The notes: generated by a model from the letters alone, not told the origin. A stretch of DNA of 12,540 nt from Proteobacteria bacterium UBA6920 (GCA_002448875.1 DKAS01000126.1:18713-31252), one strand, 5' to 3'. Counted from the first letter of the stretch, positions 5,651-12,404 are shown. Translations and numbers: made by a program.

Positions 5651-8600
5651 TCAGAGGGTAGTCAACGCCTTGGGCTTCTCCACTGCATACCCCTGAGCAT
5701 AATCCACGCGCAGATCCTGCAGTTTTTTCAGCACCGTACCGCTTTCCACATACTCCGCGATCACTTTTTTCCCCATGAAATGGCCAACTTCGCAGATGGA
5801 ATTGACCACCGCCTGATCGCTGGCATTGCGTAACAGGTCGCGAACGAAAGCGCCGTCGATCTTCAGGAAATCCACTGGCAGATTCTTTAGATAGGCGTAG
5901 GACGACATGCCGGCGCCGAAATCGTCGAGGGAAAATCGGCAACCGGAATCCTTGAGCGTCAGCATGAACTCCGACGCATTCGACAACGAGGTGATGCCCG
6001 TGGTCTCGGTGATTTCGAAACAAATCTTGCTGGCAGGCACGCCGCCGCCGCCCTGCAGCTCGTCGCGAATGAACTGCAGAAAGGTTTCATCATTGAGCGA
6101 GTTTCCCGACAAATTGATGGTCAGCGCCTCGATCCTGGCAAGTTTCTGCGGCTGCGACCGCATCCACTCGAAGGCATGACTCACCACCCAGCGATCCACC
6201 TCCTGCATGCGCCGATAATGTTCCGCCGCCTCGACGAACTGCTCGGTGATATTCTCGCCTTTGGTGTTTTTTACCCGCAGCAGGACCTCATAGATGTCCT
6301 TGCGCATGCCGCCGCCGCGAATCGGCATGATGCGCTGCGCGCTGAGGGTGAGCAGGTCATTCTCCAGGATATGATCGATTTCCGCCGCCCACTTCAACAT
6401 ATCCTGCTGATGTGACAGCAGGCGATTGCCCGCGGCATACACCATGATGCGGTTGCCGCCGGCATTCTTGGCCATGGCGCAGTTGTTTTCCGCCTCCTGC
6501 AGGATTTCGTCGGCCACCGCTCCCGGCTTGCGCACATGCACCACGCCGCCGCTGAGACCGATGGTAAAGCGTTTGTCCTCGAAATTGAACTTGGCACCGT
6601 GCACCGTCGCCAGCAGCGCTTCGCCCTGCTCCAGCACGTCGTCCAGCGGAAGATGCCGCAGAATCATGCCGAATTCGTCGCTGCCCACCCGCGCCAGAAT
6701 GGCATCGGCGGGCAGTTTTTCGCGCATGATGGCCGTCAATCTGCGCAACAGCTCGTCACCCGCCTGATAGCCGCAGGCGCTATTGATCAGCTTGAATTGA
6801 TCGACATCGAAGAATGCAATGGTGCAGCGCGGATCGCCGGCGTTCGCCTCATCGCCGAGGATACCTGCCAGTTGCGCGGTGAATTCACGACGATTGTACA
6901 GCCCGGTCAACGGATCGTGCAGTGCCTGATCGAGCAATTCCTCGTGCAGCTCCTGCAGCATCGAATACTGGGCCCGATCCATGGCCTGGTCGCCGGACCC
7001 CTGCACATAGGTGGCAGAACCGTCGTACAAGTGACGCGCCATGTCATTGAAACTCACGCCCTTGTTCAGCTTACCCGTCTGATTCACCAGCGCCAGGCGC
7101 TCGCCCTGTTGATCCACCACCCCCACCCGCAAACGCTCGGGCGTCGCATCGGCGGCGTGCAGCAGCAACCAGTCCTGTTCGCGCAGGCGCCCGACCTTCT
7201 TACGCCATTCGTCCTGTATTTCCTCCGGCACCTGCCAGACATCGGTGTAGTCCGCATTGCCGGCCGCGGCCAGGCGGGTCTTGCCGGCGGTGATATCCTT
7301 GCGCACCTGCTCGAGATTCTTGTCGTAGGTCTGCTGCTGGGTGCGCAGCAGGATATCCAGCTGATGCGCAGCGCGGGCAAACACATCCGCCGAAACCTCG
7401 TGCTCCTTGTTCACCATGTCGATCAACCACTCGATGGCGTTGACCACCATGGAATTATGCGGGCTGGCTTTTTCCGCCTCCCCCACCAGCACTTCCAGTT
7501 TGGCGATCTTATTGATCACCTGGCGCACGATGTGTTCCCGGTCGAGAAACAGCGACTCATCACGCAAAGCGATCTTCAAAATGGGCACTTCCAGGCGATT
7601 GATCCAGGATTTTATCTGACCGGACACCTGCTCATCGGTGTTCATCAACTGAAACACCTTGTCGGAAACATCGATGATCTGCGTCTCCCGCCGCCCCAGT
7701 TTCTTGCCCGGACCAGCGGCCCGCTGCAGCGCCTGCAACAGATCCTGTTTGCTCAGCGCCGGGCCGGTCGCGGCCGGCGGCGGCAGCGCCGCCAGTGCAT
7801 CCAATATGTCATGCACCGAGTAGTCGGGCTTGCCGGCGTCAGGATCAGGCGCGGATTTACCGCCGACCACTGGCGGCTGACCATAACCGGCGGCCAGACT
7901 GCGTAGATTGCCGACGATATCGAGTATCGACGGCGGCGGTTCCGCCACCACCGCCGATACCGATGCCGGTACTGGCGCCGCTTTTACCGCCGTCGGCGCG
8001 GCTGCCGCCTTGACAGGCTTCTTAGGGACTGCCGCCGGCGGTGCGACGGGCGGCGTTGGCTGGGGCGGCGCTGCTTCGGCGGGAATCACGGCCGTGCGTT
8101 CGCCGGTCTGTTTATTGATGTGATAAGTGATTACCGGGATCACGCCCTGCGCGATCAGGAACTGATTCAGGCGCCGGTAGATATCGCCGATTCTGCGCAA
8201 CAGCACCTCACGAAATACGGTAAAGCAGAGCATATTGACCGCATGCGTAAAACCCAGCGGTCGCACCATCTGCTCCAGGCTGTCGACGAATAATGCTGGC
8301 CGGTAGGGATTGTTCTTATTGTCGATCTTTACCTGGTGCAATTCGCTCAGGCGTACACCGATTTCGTACAGCAGTTCCGCGTATTCATTTTCCACCTTAT
8401 CAGTGGTCGTGGTGTCTGCCAGCCACTCCTCGTAGGCATCGTCGTTGACCAGGGAGAGCGTGTCGGCGGAATAGCCGAGTTCGGTAAATTCCTGCGCCTG
8501 TTCGCCCTGTGGGCGCCAGTCGCGCAATTGCTCGCCGGCCGCTCGCACGAAGCCCAAACGCAAAGCCTCGCGATTGGCGGTGAGCACGCCGGACGCCTCC

Positions 8601-9169
8601 ATGAACACATTCCGATTCTGCGCCTGCATATAGACCGCGGGATCCACCAGCTTTTGCAGAACGGTGCCGAGAAATTCGTTGACCATGGGCTCCAGATCAT
8701 CCAGCACCAGCTGATCGCTGCGTCGTACCAGGTCGGCGCGATTGAGCTGGTTTTTTTCCTGGCGGGTGGACTGTTGCTGCGCCGCCGCCTCCAGCGCGCG
8801 CCGCTCCTGCACCACCGCGACCTTCTGCAACAGCTGCAGACTGGGCAGATCGGCGCTGGCCAGCCGCAGTGCAAAACCGCTTTCCGAGTGCCGCGCCACT
8901 GTGCCGGAGAAATGCAACACCTTGACGTCTCCCGATTTTACCCGGCAGACGACCTTCACCTCGCTGTTGGTCACTGGCACGCAACGGCTGCCATCGCCCG
9001 CATCCTGGTAGAACAGCAGCATTCCACCCGATGAAAAATCCCTGATCGTGCATGCCAGCTCCCGACCGTCGGCCAGATGCGCGCGCGCACCCAACTGCAC
9101 CGGGATACGGTTGAAAGCGCGTTTGTTGGCGCCGGACGGCGGTTTCTTCGGCGGTGCGTCACCTGTCAT
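5651..9169 (-). CDS. PilZ-DUF1631-GGDEF-EAL cyclic-di-GMP signalling protein
   Basis: This is a 1172-residue cytoplasmic protein with no membrane segments. An N-terminal PilZ domain (about 15-115) keeps both cyclic-di-GMP contacts, RAFNR (17-21) and DFSSGG (44-49). A DUF1631 region follows (about 120-730), split by a Pro/Ala-rich linker at about 363-415. The GGDEF domain (about 745-905) has DPLTGLYNRREF, but its signature is GSDEF (829-833) and the product-inhibition RxxD is absent, so cyclase activity is doubtful. The EAL domain (about 925-1165) looks competent: Glu961 in YEVLLR, Asn1019, Glu1052, the LDDFGAG loop with Asp1082/Asp1083, Lys1103, Glu1139 and Gln1159. The likely role is a phosphodiesterase that breaks down c-di-GMP and senses it through PilZ. 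I choose ATG 9169 (AAGGGGA upstream) over GTG 9238, because the latter lies inside the putative FliA promoter. DUF1631 has no known function. Confidence 0.93.
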   Translation of the reverse strand: MTGDAPPKKPPSGANKRAFNRIPVQLGARAHLADGRELACTIRDFSSGGMLLFYQDAGDGSRCVPVTNSEVKVVCRVKSGDVKVLHFSGTVARHSESGFALRLASADLPSLQLLQKVAVVQERRALEAAAQQQSTRQEKNQLNRADLVRRSDQLVLDDLEPMVNEFLGTVLQKLVDPAVYMQAQNRNVFMEASGVLTANREALRLGFVRAAGEQLRDWRPQGEQAQEFTELGYSADTLSLVNDDAYEEWLADTTTTDKVENEYAELLYEIGVRLSELHQVKIDNKNNPYRPALFVDSLEQMVRPLGFTHAVNMLCFTVFREVLLRRIGDIYRRLNQFLIAQGVIPVITYHINKQTGERTAVIPAEAAPPQPTPPVAPPAAVPKKPVKAAAAPTAVKAAPVPASVSAVVAEPPPSILDIVGNLRSLAAGYGQPPVVGGKSAPDPDAGKPDYSVHDILDALAALPPPAATGPALSKQDLLQALQRAAGPGKKLGRRETQIIDVSDKVFQLMNTDEQVSGQIKSWINRLEVPILKIALRDESLFLDREHIVRQVINKIAKLEVLVGEAEKASPHNSMVVNAIEWLIDMVNKEHEVSADVFARAAHQLDILLRTQQQTYDKNLEQVRKDITAGKTRLAAAGNADYTDVWQVPEEIQDEWRKKVGRLREQDWLLLHAADATPERLRVGVVDQQGERLALVNQTGKLNKGVSFNDMARHLYDGSATYVQGSGDQAMDRAQYSMLQELHEELLDQALHDPLTGLYNRREFTAQLAGILGDEANAGDPRCTIAFFDVDQFKLINSACGYQAGDELLRRLTAIMREKLPADAILARVGSDEFGMILRHLPLDDVLEQGEALLATVHGAKFNFEDKRFTIGLSGGVVHVRKPGAVADEILQEAENNCAMAKNAGGNRIMVYAAGNRLLSHQQDMLKWAAEIDHILENDLLTLSAQRIMPIRGGGMRKDIYEVLLRVKNTKGENITEQFVEAAEHYRRMQEVDRWVVSHAFEWMRSQPQKLARIEALTINLSGNSLNDETFLQFIRDELQGGGGVPASKICFEITETTGITSLSNASEFMLTLKDSGCRFSLDDFGAGMSSYAYLKNLPVDFLKIDGAFVRDLLRNASDQAVVNSICEVGHFMGKKVIAEYVESGTVLKKLQDLRVDYAQGYAVEKPKALTTL

Positions 9170-9228
9170 GGTTTTTGCGGTCCCCTTGGTACTGTGCGAT
9201 GCCTGAGAAATTATTGCTCTGCGTCCGT

Positions 9229-9255
9229 TTATCGGCACTATTTCACGATTAATGA
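9229..9255 (-). promoter_or_regulatory. FliA (sigma28)-type promoter of the c-di-GMP gene
   Basis: Read on the minus strand, GCCGATAA (9236-9229) is an exact match to the flagellar sigma28 -10 consensus. Eleven bases upstream, at the correct place, lies TCATTAAT (9255-9248). It resembles the -35 consensus (TAAAGTTT, or TCAAG in pseudomonads) only in its first bases. Transcription would begin near 9222, giving a leader of about 52 nt to the ATG at 9169. The -10 is strong and the -35 weak. Confidence 0.45.
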
Positions 9256-9307
9256 AAGGGCCTTTACGGCAATTAAATTAGTGTTTTTATCCCTAGTCGC
9301 GGATCCC

Positions 9308-9332
9308 GTTACATTCTGTTACCCAGCGTTAC
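9308..9332. promoter_or_regulatory. Triple CpxR-like box upstream of the Spy-like operon
   Basis: GTTAC occurs three times with exact 5-bp gaps (9308-9312, 9318-9322, 9328-9332). On the minus strand this is GTAAC-N5-GTAAC-N5-GTAAC, very close to the CpxR box GTAAA-N5-GTAAA, extended by one unit. The 10-bp period places all copies on one face of the helix. It lies 73 bp before the first Spy-like gene and about 140 bp before the divergent c-di-GMP gene. The probable binder is the CpxR-type regulator encoded at 10423. Confidence 0.6.
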
Positions 9333-9346
9333 GCAGGGGAAAAGCT

Positions 9347-9372
9347 GCCGCCAGACGGCGGCCGTACACTGC
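9347..9372 (+). promoter_or_regulatory. Candidate promoter region of the Spy-like operon
   Basis: TACACT (9365-9370, part of TACACTGC) fits a -10 element at four of six positions. No recognisable -35 lies 17 bp upstream, where a GCCGCC/GGCGGC inverted repeat (9347-9362) sits instead. A weak promoter dependent on an activator bound at the GTTAC repeats, about 35-60 bp upstream, would explain this. The ribosome site AAAGGAG follows at 9391-9397. Confidence 0.3.
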
Positions 9373-9404
9373 ACAGCGTGAACCCATGACAAAGGAGAAA
9401 TCAG

Positions 9405-9854
9405 ATGCGTTCCTATGGCAAAACTCTGTTGCTGACTGTCGGTATTCTGCTGGCCGGCACCACCCTGGTGGGGTTCGGCGCCCACACCATGCACGGCGAA
9501 GATCACCTGCAATGGCTGACGGAAAAGGTCAGTCGCGAACTGGATTTAGGTACCGACCAGGTCGCCCGTCTCGACACCGTCAAACAGCGCCTGATCGCGG
9601 CCCGTGAGCGCATGCATCAGGACCACGAGCAGCGACAGCAGCAAATTCTGACTCTACTGGCGGCACCCACCCTGGATCAGGAATCCGTGCTGGCGATAGT
9701 GCGGGACAAGACCGGCACGGTGAATGAACTGGCGCCGGAAGTCGTCGCCGCGCTGGCGGATTTCTATGCCAGCCTGGACGACGCACAGCGACAGACGGTA
9801 AGGGAGCATGTCGCCGACAGAATGCAGCATCACAACCAGCCGCACCACTGGTAA
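9405..9854 (+). CDS. Spy/CpxP-like periplasmic protein
   Basis: This 149-residue protein has an N-terminal hydrophobic export signal (residues 6-25 after Arg2 and Lys6), so it is periplasmic or held in the membrane by an uncleaved anchor. The rest is predicted all-helical and charged. Two LxxxQ motifs, LGTDQ (48-52) and LDDAQ (124-128), stand where Spy and CpxP carry their LTxxQ repeats. Proteins of this family are ATP-independent periplasmic chaperones (Spy), feedback inhibitors of a Cpx sensor (CpxP) or metal sensors (CnrX/ZraP). The mature start (AHTMHGEDH) and the end (HHNQPHHW) are His-rich, so metal binding is plausible. The ribosome site AAAGGAG (9391-9397) is strong and well placed. 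The gene opens a cluster with a second Spy-like gene and a CpxR/CpxA-type pair, which makes an envelope-stress role likely. Confidence 0.82.
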   Translation: MRSYGKTLLLTVGILLAGTTLVGFGAHTMHGEDHLQWLTEKVSRELDLGTDQVARLDTVKQRLIAARERMHQDHEQRQQQILTLLAAPTLDQESVLAIVRDKTGTVNELAPEVVAALADFYASLDDAQRQTVREHVADRMQHHNQPHHW

Positions 9855-9877
9855 ACGCCCACAGGAGACATCGATCC

Positions 9878-10270
9878 ATGCATATTTTTTCGCATTCACA
9901 TCATTCGCACCACCCCCCGGCGTTCGTTCTCAAGCTGTTCGCCGCCTGGTGGCGCCGGCGCCTGCGTCTAGACAGAGGGCAACAACGGCTGCTGGACGAG
10001 GTTCTGAGCACCTGGCGCCAGACGCGGAGCTTCATGCGCGACATCCACCGCGATCAGCGCCAGCTGCTGTCGCAACTGCTGGCGGCGTCGGAACTGGATC
10101 GCAACAACGCGTTGCAGTTATTGCTGGTCCCGGAGCGGGCATATCGCGATCAACTGCGTCAACTGGTGGACGCTTATGCCGACTTTCACGCCGCACTGCA
10201 GGAACCGCAACGCGAGCAGTTGAACCGCTGGCTGCAGCGCCATGCCGGGCATCACCACTGCGTCCCCTGA
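9878..10270 (+). CDS. Spy/CpxP-like protein without signal peptide, His-rich ends
   Basis: This 130-residue basic, helical protein is a divergent paralogue of its upstream neighbour. LDRGQ (31-35) and LQEPQ (107-111) match the LxxxQ motifs of the first protein, with the same 76-residue distance between them. It has no export signal. The start has six His in the first twelve residues, then a short hydrophobic patch (AFVLKLFAAWW, 15-25) and RRR, more like an amphipathic membrane-associating helix than a transmembrane one. The end, HAGHHHC (122-128), adds four His and a Cys, suggesting metal binding. AGGAG (9863-9867) lies 10 nt before the ATG, and no in-frame start upstream would add a signal. 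The gene begins 23 bp after its neighbour, so the two form an operon ended by the hairpin at 10286. Function is unknown. A cytoplasmic or inner-face member of this family would be atypical. Confidence 0.75.
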   Translation: MHIFSHSHHSHHPPAFVLKLFAAWWRRRLRLDRGQQRLLDEVLSTWRQTRSFMRDIHRDQRQLLSQLLAASELDRNNALQLLLVPERAYRDQLRQLVDAYADFHAALQEPQREQLNRWLQRHAGHHHCVP

Positions 10271-10285
10271 TCGTTCACCGGCAAC

Positions 10286-10314
10286 GGCCGGCGCCAGACC
10301 GGCGCCGGCCCTTT
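10286..10314 (+). terminator. Terminator after the Spy-like pair
   Basis: A perfect 10-bp stem pairs GGCCGGCGCC (10286-10295) with GGCGCCGGCC (10301-10310) around the loop AGACC, followed by CTTTC. It begins 16 bp after the second Spy-like stop. It probably ends or attenuates the Spy-like transcript before the regulator-kinase pair. Its core sequence is the same as that of the hairpin at 5596-5635. Confidence 0.65.
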
Positions 10315-10334
10315 CATCGGCCGGGCAAACGCGC

Positions 10335-10368
10335 TACAGTGCCAGCTTGGTCCCAGCCCCGGGCTGGG
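10335..10368 (+). promoter_or_regulatory. Leader/promoter segment of the two-component genes
   Basis: TACAGTGC (10335-10342) resembles the TACACTGC found before the first Spy-like gene and, on the minus strand, before hemE. It may be a -10 region, though no good -35 is visible. It is followed by an 8-bp inverted repeat, CCCAGCCC/GGGCTGGG (10352-10368, one central base). A hairpin there would lie in the mRNA leader of the response regulator gene. Confidence 0.25.
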
Positions 10369-10404
10369 TGCGGGGGCGCGGCGCGTAGCGGCGACTGAGT
10401 TAAC

Positions 10405-10419
10405 GTAATTCGCAGTAAT
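10405..10419. promoter_or_regulatory. CpxR-like box at the response regulator start
   Basis: GTAAT-N5-GTAAT (10405-10409 and 10415-10419) matches the CpxR box GTAAA-N5-GTAAA at eight of ten defined positions. The second half-site ends three bases before the ATG at 10423, where a ribosome site would normally be. This suggests autoregulation. Binding here would more easily repress than activate, unless transcription starts elsewhere. Confidence 0.5.
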
Positions 10420-10422
10420 TAC

Positions 10423-11085
10423 ATGCACAAAATCCTCATGATCGATGACGACGAGCGACTTTGCCAGCTGGTGGGCGAGTACCTGCAGCGCTACGGCCAT
10501 CAGCTGGATTGCGCGCCGTTACCCAGTCGCGGCCGCGCCCTGCTGGCCGGCAACGGCTATGACCTGCTGATCCTCGACGTGATGCTGCCGGAGATGGATG
10601 GTCTGTCATTGTGCCGCGAAATCCGCAAAACCAGCGACATTCCTATTATCATGCTTACCGCGCGCGGTGAAGTCATGGACCGCGTGGTCGGTCTCGAACT
10701 GGGCGCCGACGACTACCTCGCCAAGCCGTTCGAACCGCGGGAACTGCTGGCGCGCCTGCAGAACATCCTGCGGCGGGCGCAACGCAGCGGCGGCAAACTG
10801 TGCTACGGCAGCCTAACGGTGGAGCCGGACCGGCGCCGCGCCCTGCTGGCGGACCAGGAACTGAATCTCAGCACTATGGAGTATCAGCTGCTGGAGCTGC
10901 TGGCAAAACATCCCGGCAAAACCTTCACCCGTGACGAAATCCTGAATCAGCTCAAGGGCATCGATGCCGACATCTACACCCGATCGGTCGACATTCTGGT
11001 GAGCCGCCTGCGGCAGAAACTGGAACCGCTGGACCTGATCAAGACCGTGCGCGGCAGCGGCTACGTATTGGTGGGCGGGGAATAA
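10423..11085 (+). CDS. OmpR/CpxR-type response regulator
   Basis: This 220-residue DNA-binding response regulator has a receiver domain at residues 1-118: acidic pocket Asp8/Asp9, phosphorylation site Asp52 (LILDVMLPEMDG), Thr79 (MLTARG) and Lys101 (LAKPFEPRE). The winged-helix effector domain is at about 125-218. Its recognition helix is TRSVDILVSRLRQKL and it closes with the typical TVRGSGYVLV hairpin. The receiver reads closest to CpxR (KILMIDDD, GLELGADDYLAKPF). It should be phosphorylated by the kinase encoded immediately downstream, whose ATG overlaps the stop codon by one base (TAATG). No Shine-Dalgarno sequence precedes the ATG, so translation may be leaderless or inefficient. A CpxR-like repeat occupies that place. 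The two Spy-like genes upstream are natural targets. CpxR is the best guess, but RstA- or other OmpR-class identity cannot be excluded. Confidence 0.93.
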   Translation: MHKILMIDDDERLCQLVGEYLQRYGHQLDCAPLPSRGRALLAGNGYDLLILDVMLPEMDGLSLCREIRKTSDIPIIMLTARGEVMDRVVGLELGADDYLAKPFEPRELLARLQNILRRAQRSGGKLCYGSLTVEPDRRRALLADQELNLSTMEYQLLELLAKHPGKTFTRDEILNQLKGIDADIYTRSVDILVSRLRQKLEPLDLIKTVRGSGYVLVGGE

Positions 11086-12404
11086 TGCGCAACCATTTCC
11101 GCCACCGCCGGCACGCGCTCACCGGCAAGCTGATCTTGCTGTTCGCCGCCAGCTCCATCGTCATCGTCGCTCTGGTGGGTATCAGCATCCGTCACGGTTT
11201 CAAGATGCATTTTCACGACGTGCTGCGGCCACACCTGGAGCGCTACCTGGAATATGTGCAGCAGGATATCGGCATGCCGCCGGACCGCGCACGTGCGCGC
11301 ATACTGGCCGACCAGCTGCACATGGAGATTTACATATTCGACGCCGACGGCGGCTGGGCCTCCGACGGCCGGCCGCTGAACATTGCCGCCCTGCACAGCG
11401 AGCGCCGCTTCAGTCAGAACGGCATAGACTATGAACTGGCCGCGGGCAACGGCCGCCACTATCTGCTGGGCCGGCGCGGCGCCACCACCCTGGCGTTCGG
11501 TCTGCGCCTGGCGCGGGACGAGAGCGGCGGCTGGCATGCCCTGCTGCCCTTGCTGGTGCTCACCGCGTTCCTGCTCGTGCTCTACCACCTCACCAGCCGC
11601 CTGTTCGCCCCCATAGACACCATAGAAGCCGGCGTCCGGCGTTTCGCCGCCGGCGATCTGCAGCACCGGATAAATATCCACCGCCGCGATGAACTCGGCG
11701 CCCTTGCCACCAGCTTCAATGCCATGGCAGACGACATCCAGCGCATGCTCGACGCCAAGCGGCAACTGCTGCTGGCTATCAGTCACGAGCTGCGGTCACC
11801 GCTGACCCGTGCCAAGGTTGCCGTCGATCTGCTCGACGAGACGACGCGCAAGCAAGAGATCCAGCACGACCTGACCGAGATCGACACCCTGCTCAGCGAA
11901 CTGCTGGAAAGCGAGCGCCTGGCGGGTGACCATGCGGTCTTGCACAAGACCAGCTGCGACCTGCCGGCCCTGGTGCGTGAAGTGATCGCGGCCCGGGGTG
12001 GCGAAAAGATCCGGGTAACAGCGCCCGTCGACGGCATGCCGCCACTGCTGCTGGACGAGACCAGGATGAAATTATTGCTGCGCAACCTGCTGGATAATGC
12101 CCTGCGCTATACACCTGAGGGTGGCAAGATTACTCTTTCCTCAACCCACATCCCTGAAGGCGTGGCGATAACCGTCAAAGATACCTGTCCTGGTATTCCT
12201 GAGCAGGACCTGCCCTATGTGTTTGATCGCTTCTATCGGGGGGATAAATCCCGCCAGCGAGAAGAAGGTGGATCGGGATTAGGCCTGGCCATCGCACGGT
12301 CGCTGGTCGAAAGCCAGGGGGGACGAATGCGTGTAGAGAGTCAGGTTGGTGAGGGGGCTGCATTCATCATTGAGCTGCCAAGAGCGCCTGAGGAAACGAC
12401 CTGA
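11085..12404 (+). CDS. CpxA-type sensor histidine kinase, possibly chimeric 3' end
   Basis: This 439-residue inner-membrane kinase has membrane segments at about 15-36 and 152-170. They enclose a periplasmic sensor domain of roughly 115 residues, small like that of CpxA and a plausible docking place for the Spy-like proteins. HAMP spans about 171-222 (APIDTIEAGVRRFAAGDL). The dimerisation domain has phosphoacceptor His234 in AISHELRSPLTR. The ATPase domain has the N box NLLDNALRY (334-342), the G1 box as DTCPG (366-370), the F box FDRFYRGD (380-387) and the G2 box GGSGLGLAI (395-403). The first Gly of the usual DTGPG is replaced by Cys368. From about codon 342 on, codon choice shifts to many A/T-ending codons (CCT, GGA, CGA, AGA, TTA), unlike the strongly G/C-ending first part. 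The gene overlaps its response regulator by one base. Activity of the altered ATPase domain is uncertain. Confidence 0.93.
   Translation: MRNHFRHRRHALTGKLILLFAASSIVIVALVGISIRHGFKMHFHDVLRPHLERYLEYVQQDIGMPPDRARARILADQLHMEIYIFDADGGWASDGRPLNIAALHSERRFSQNGIDYELAAGNGRHYLLGRRGATTLAFGLRLARDESGGWHALLPLLVLTAFLLVLYHLTSRLFAPIDTIEAGVRRFAAGDLQHRINIHRRDELGALATSFNAMADDIQRMLDAKRQLLLAISHELRSPLTRAKVAVDLLDETTRKQEIQHDLTEIDTLLSELLESERLAGDHAVLHKTSCDLPALVREVIAARGGEKIRVTAPVDGMPPLLLDETRMKLLLRNLLDNALRYTPEGGKITLSSTHIPEGVAITVKDTCPGIPEQDLPYVFDRFYRGDKSRQREEGGSGLGLAIARSLVESQGGRMRVESQVGEGAAFIIELPRAPEETT

Noticed and set aside
6536..7906. Long open frame opposite to the c-di-GMP gene
   Set aside because: It lies wholly inside a gene with clear PilZ, GGDEF and EAL motifs. 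Its product has the His/Gln/Leu-rich look of antisense translation and no recognisable fold.
9167..9238. GTG at 9238 as start of the c-di-GMP protein
   Set aside because: The additional 23 residues look unlike a domain or signal, lack a ribosome site and overlap the putative FliA promoter. ATG 9169 with AAGGGGA upstream is preferred.
9255..9265. AAAGG/CCTTT inverted repeat in the divergent region
   Set aside because: An 11-bp palindrome of this simplicity in an AT-rich spacer is likely by chance and matches no known operator.
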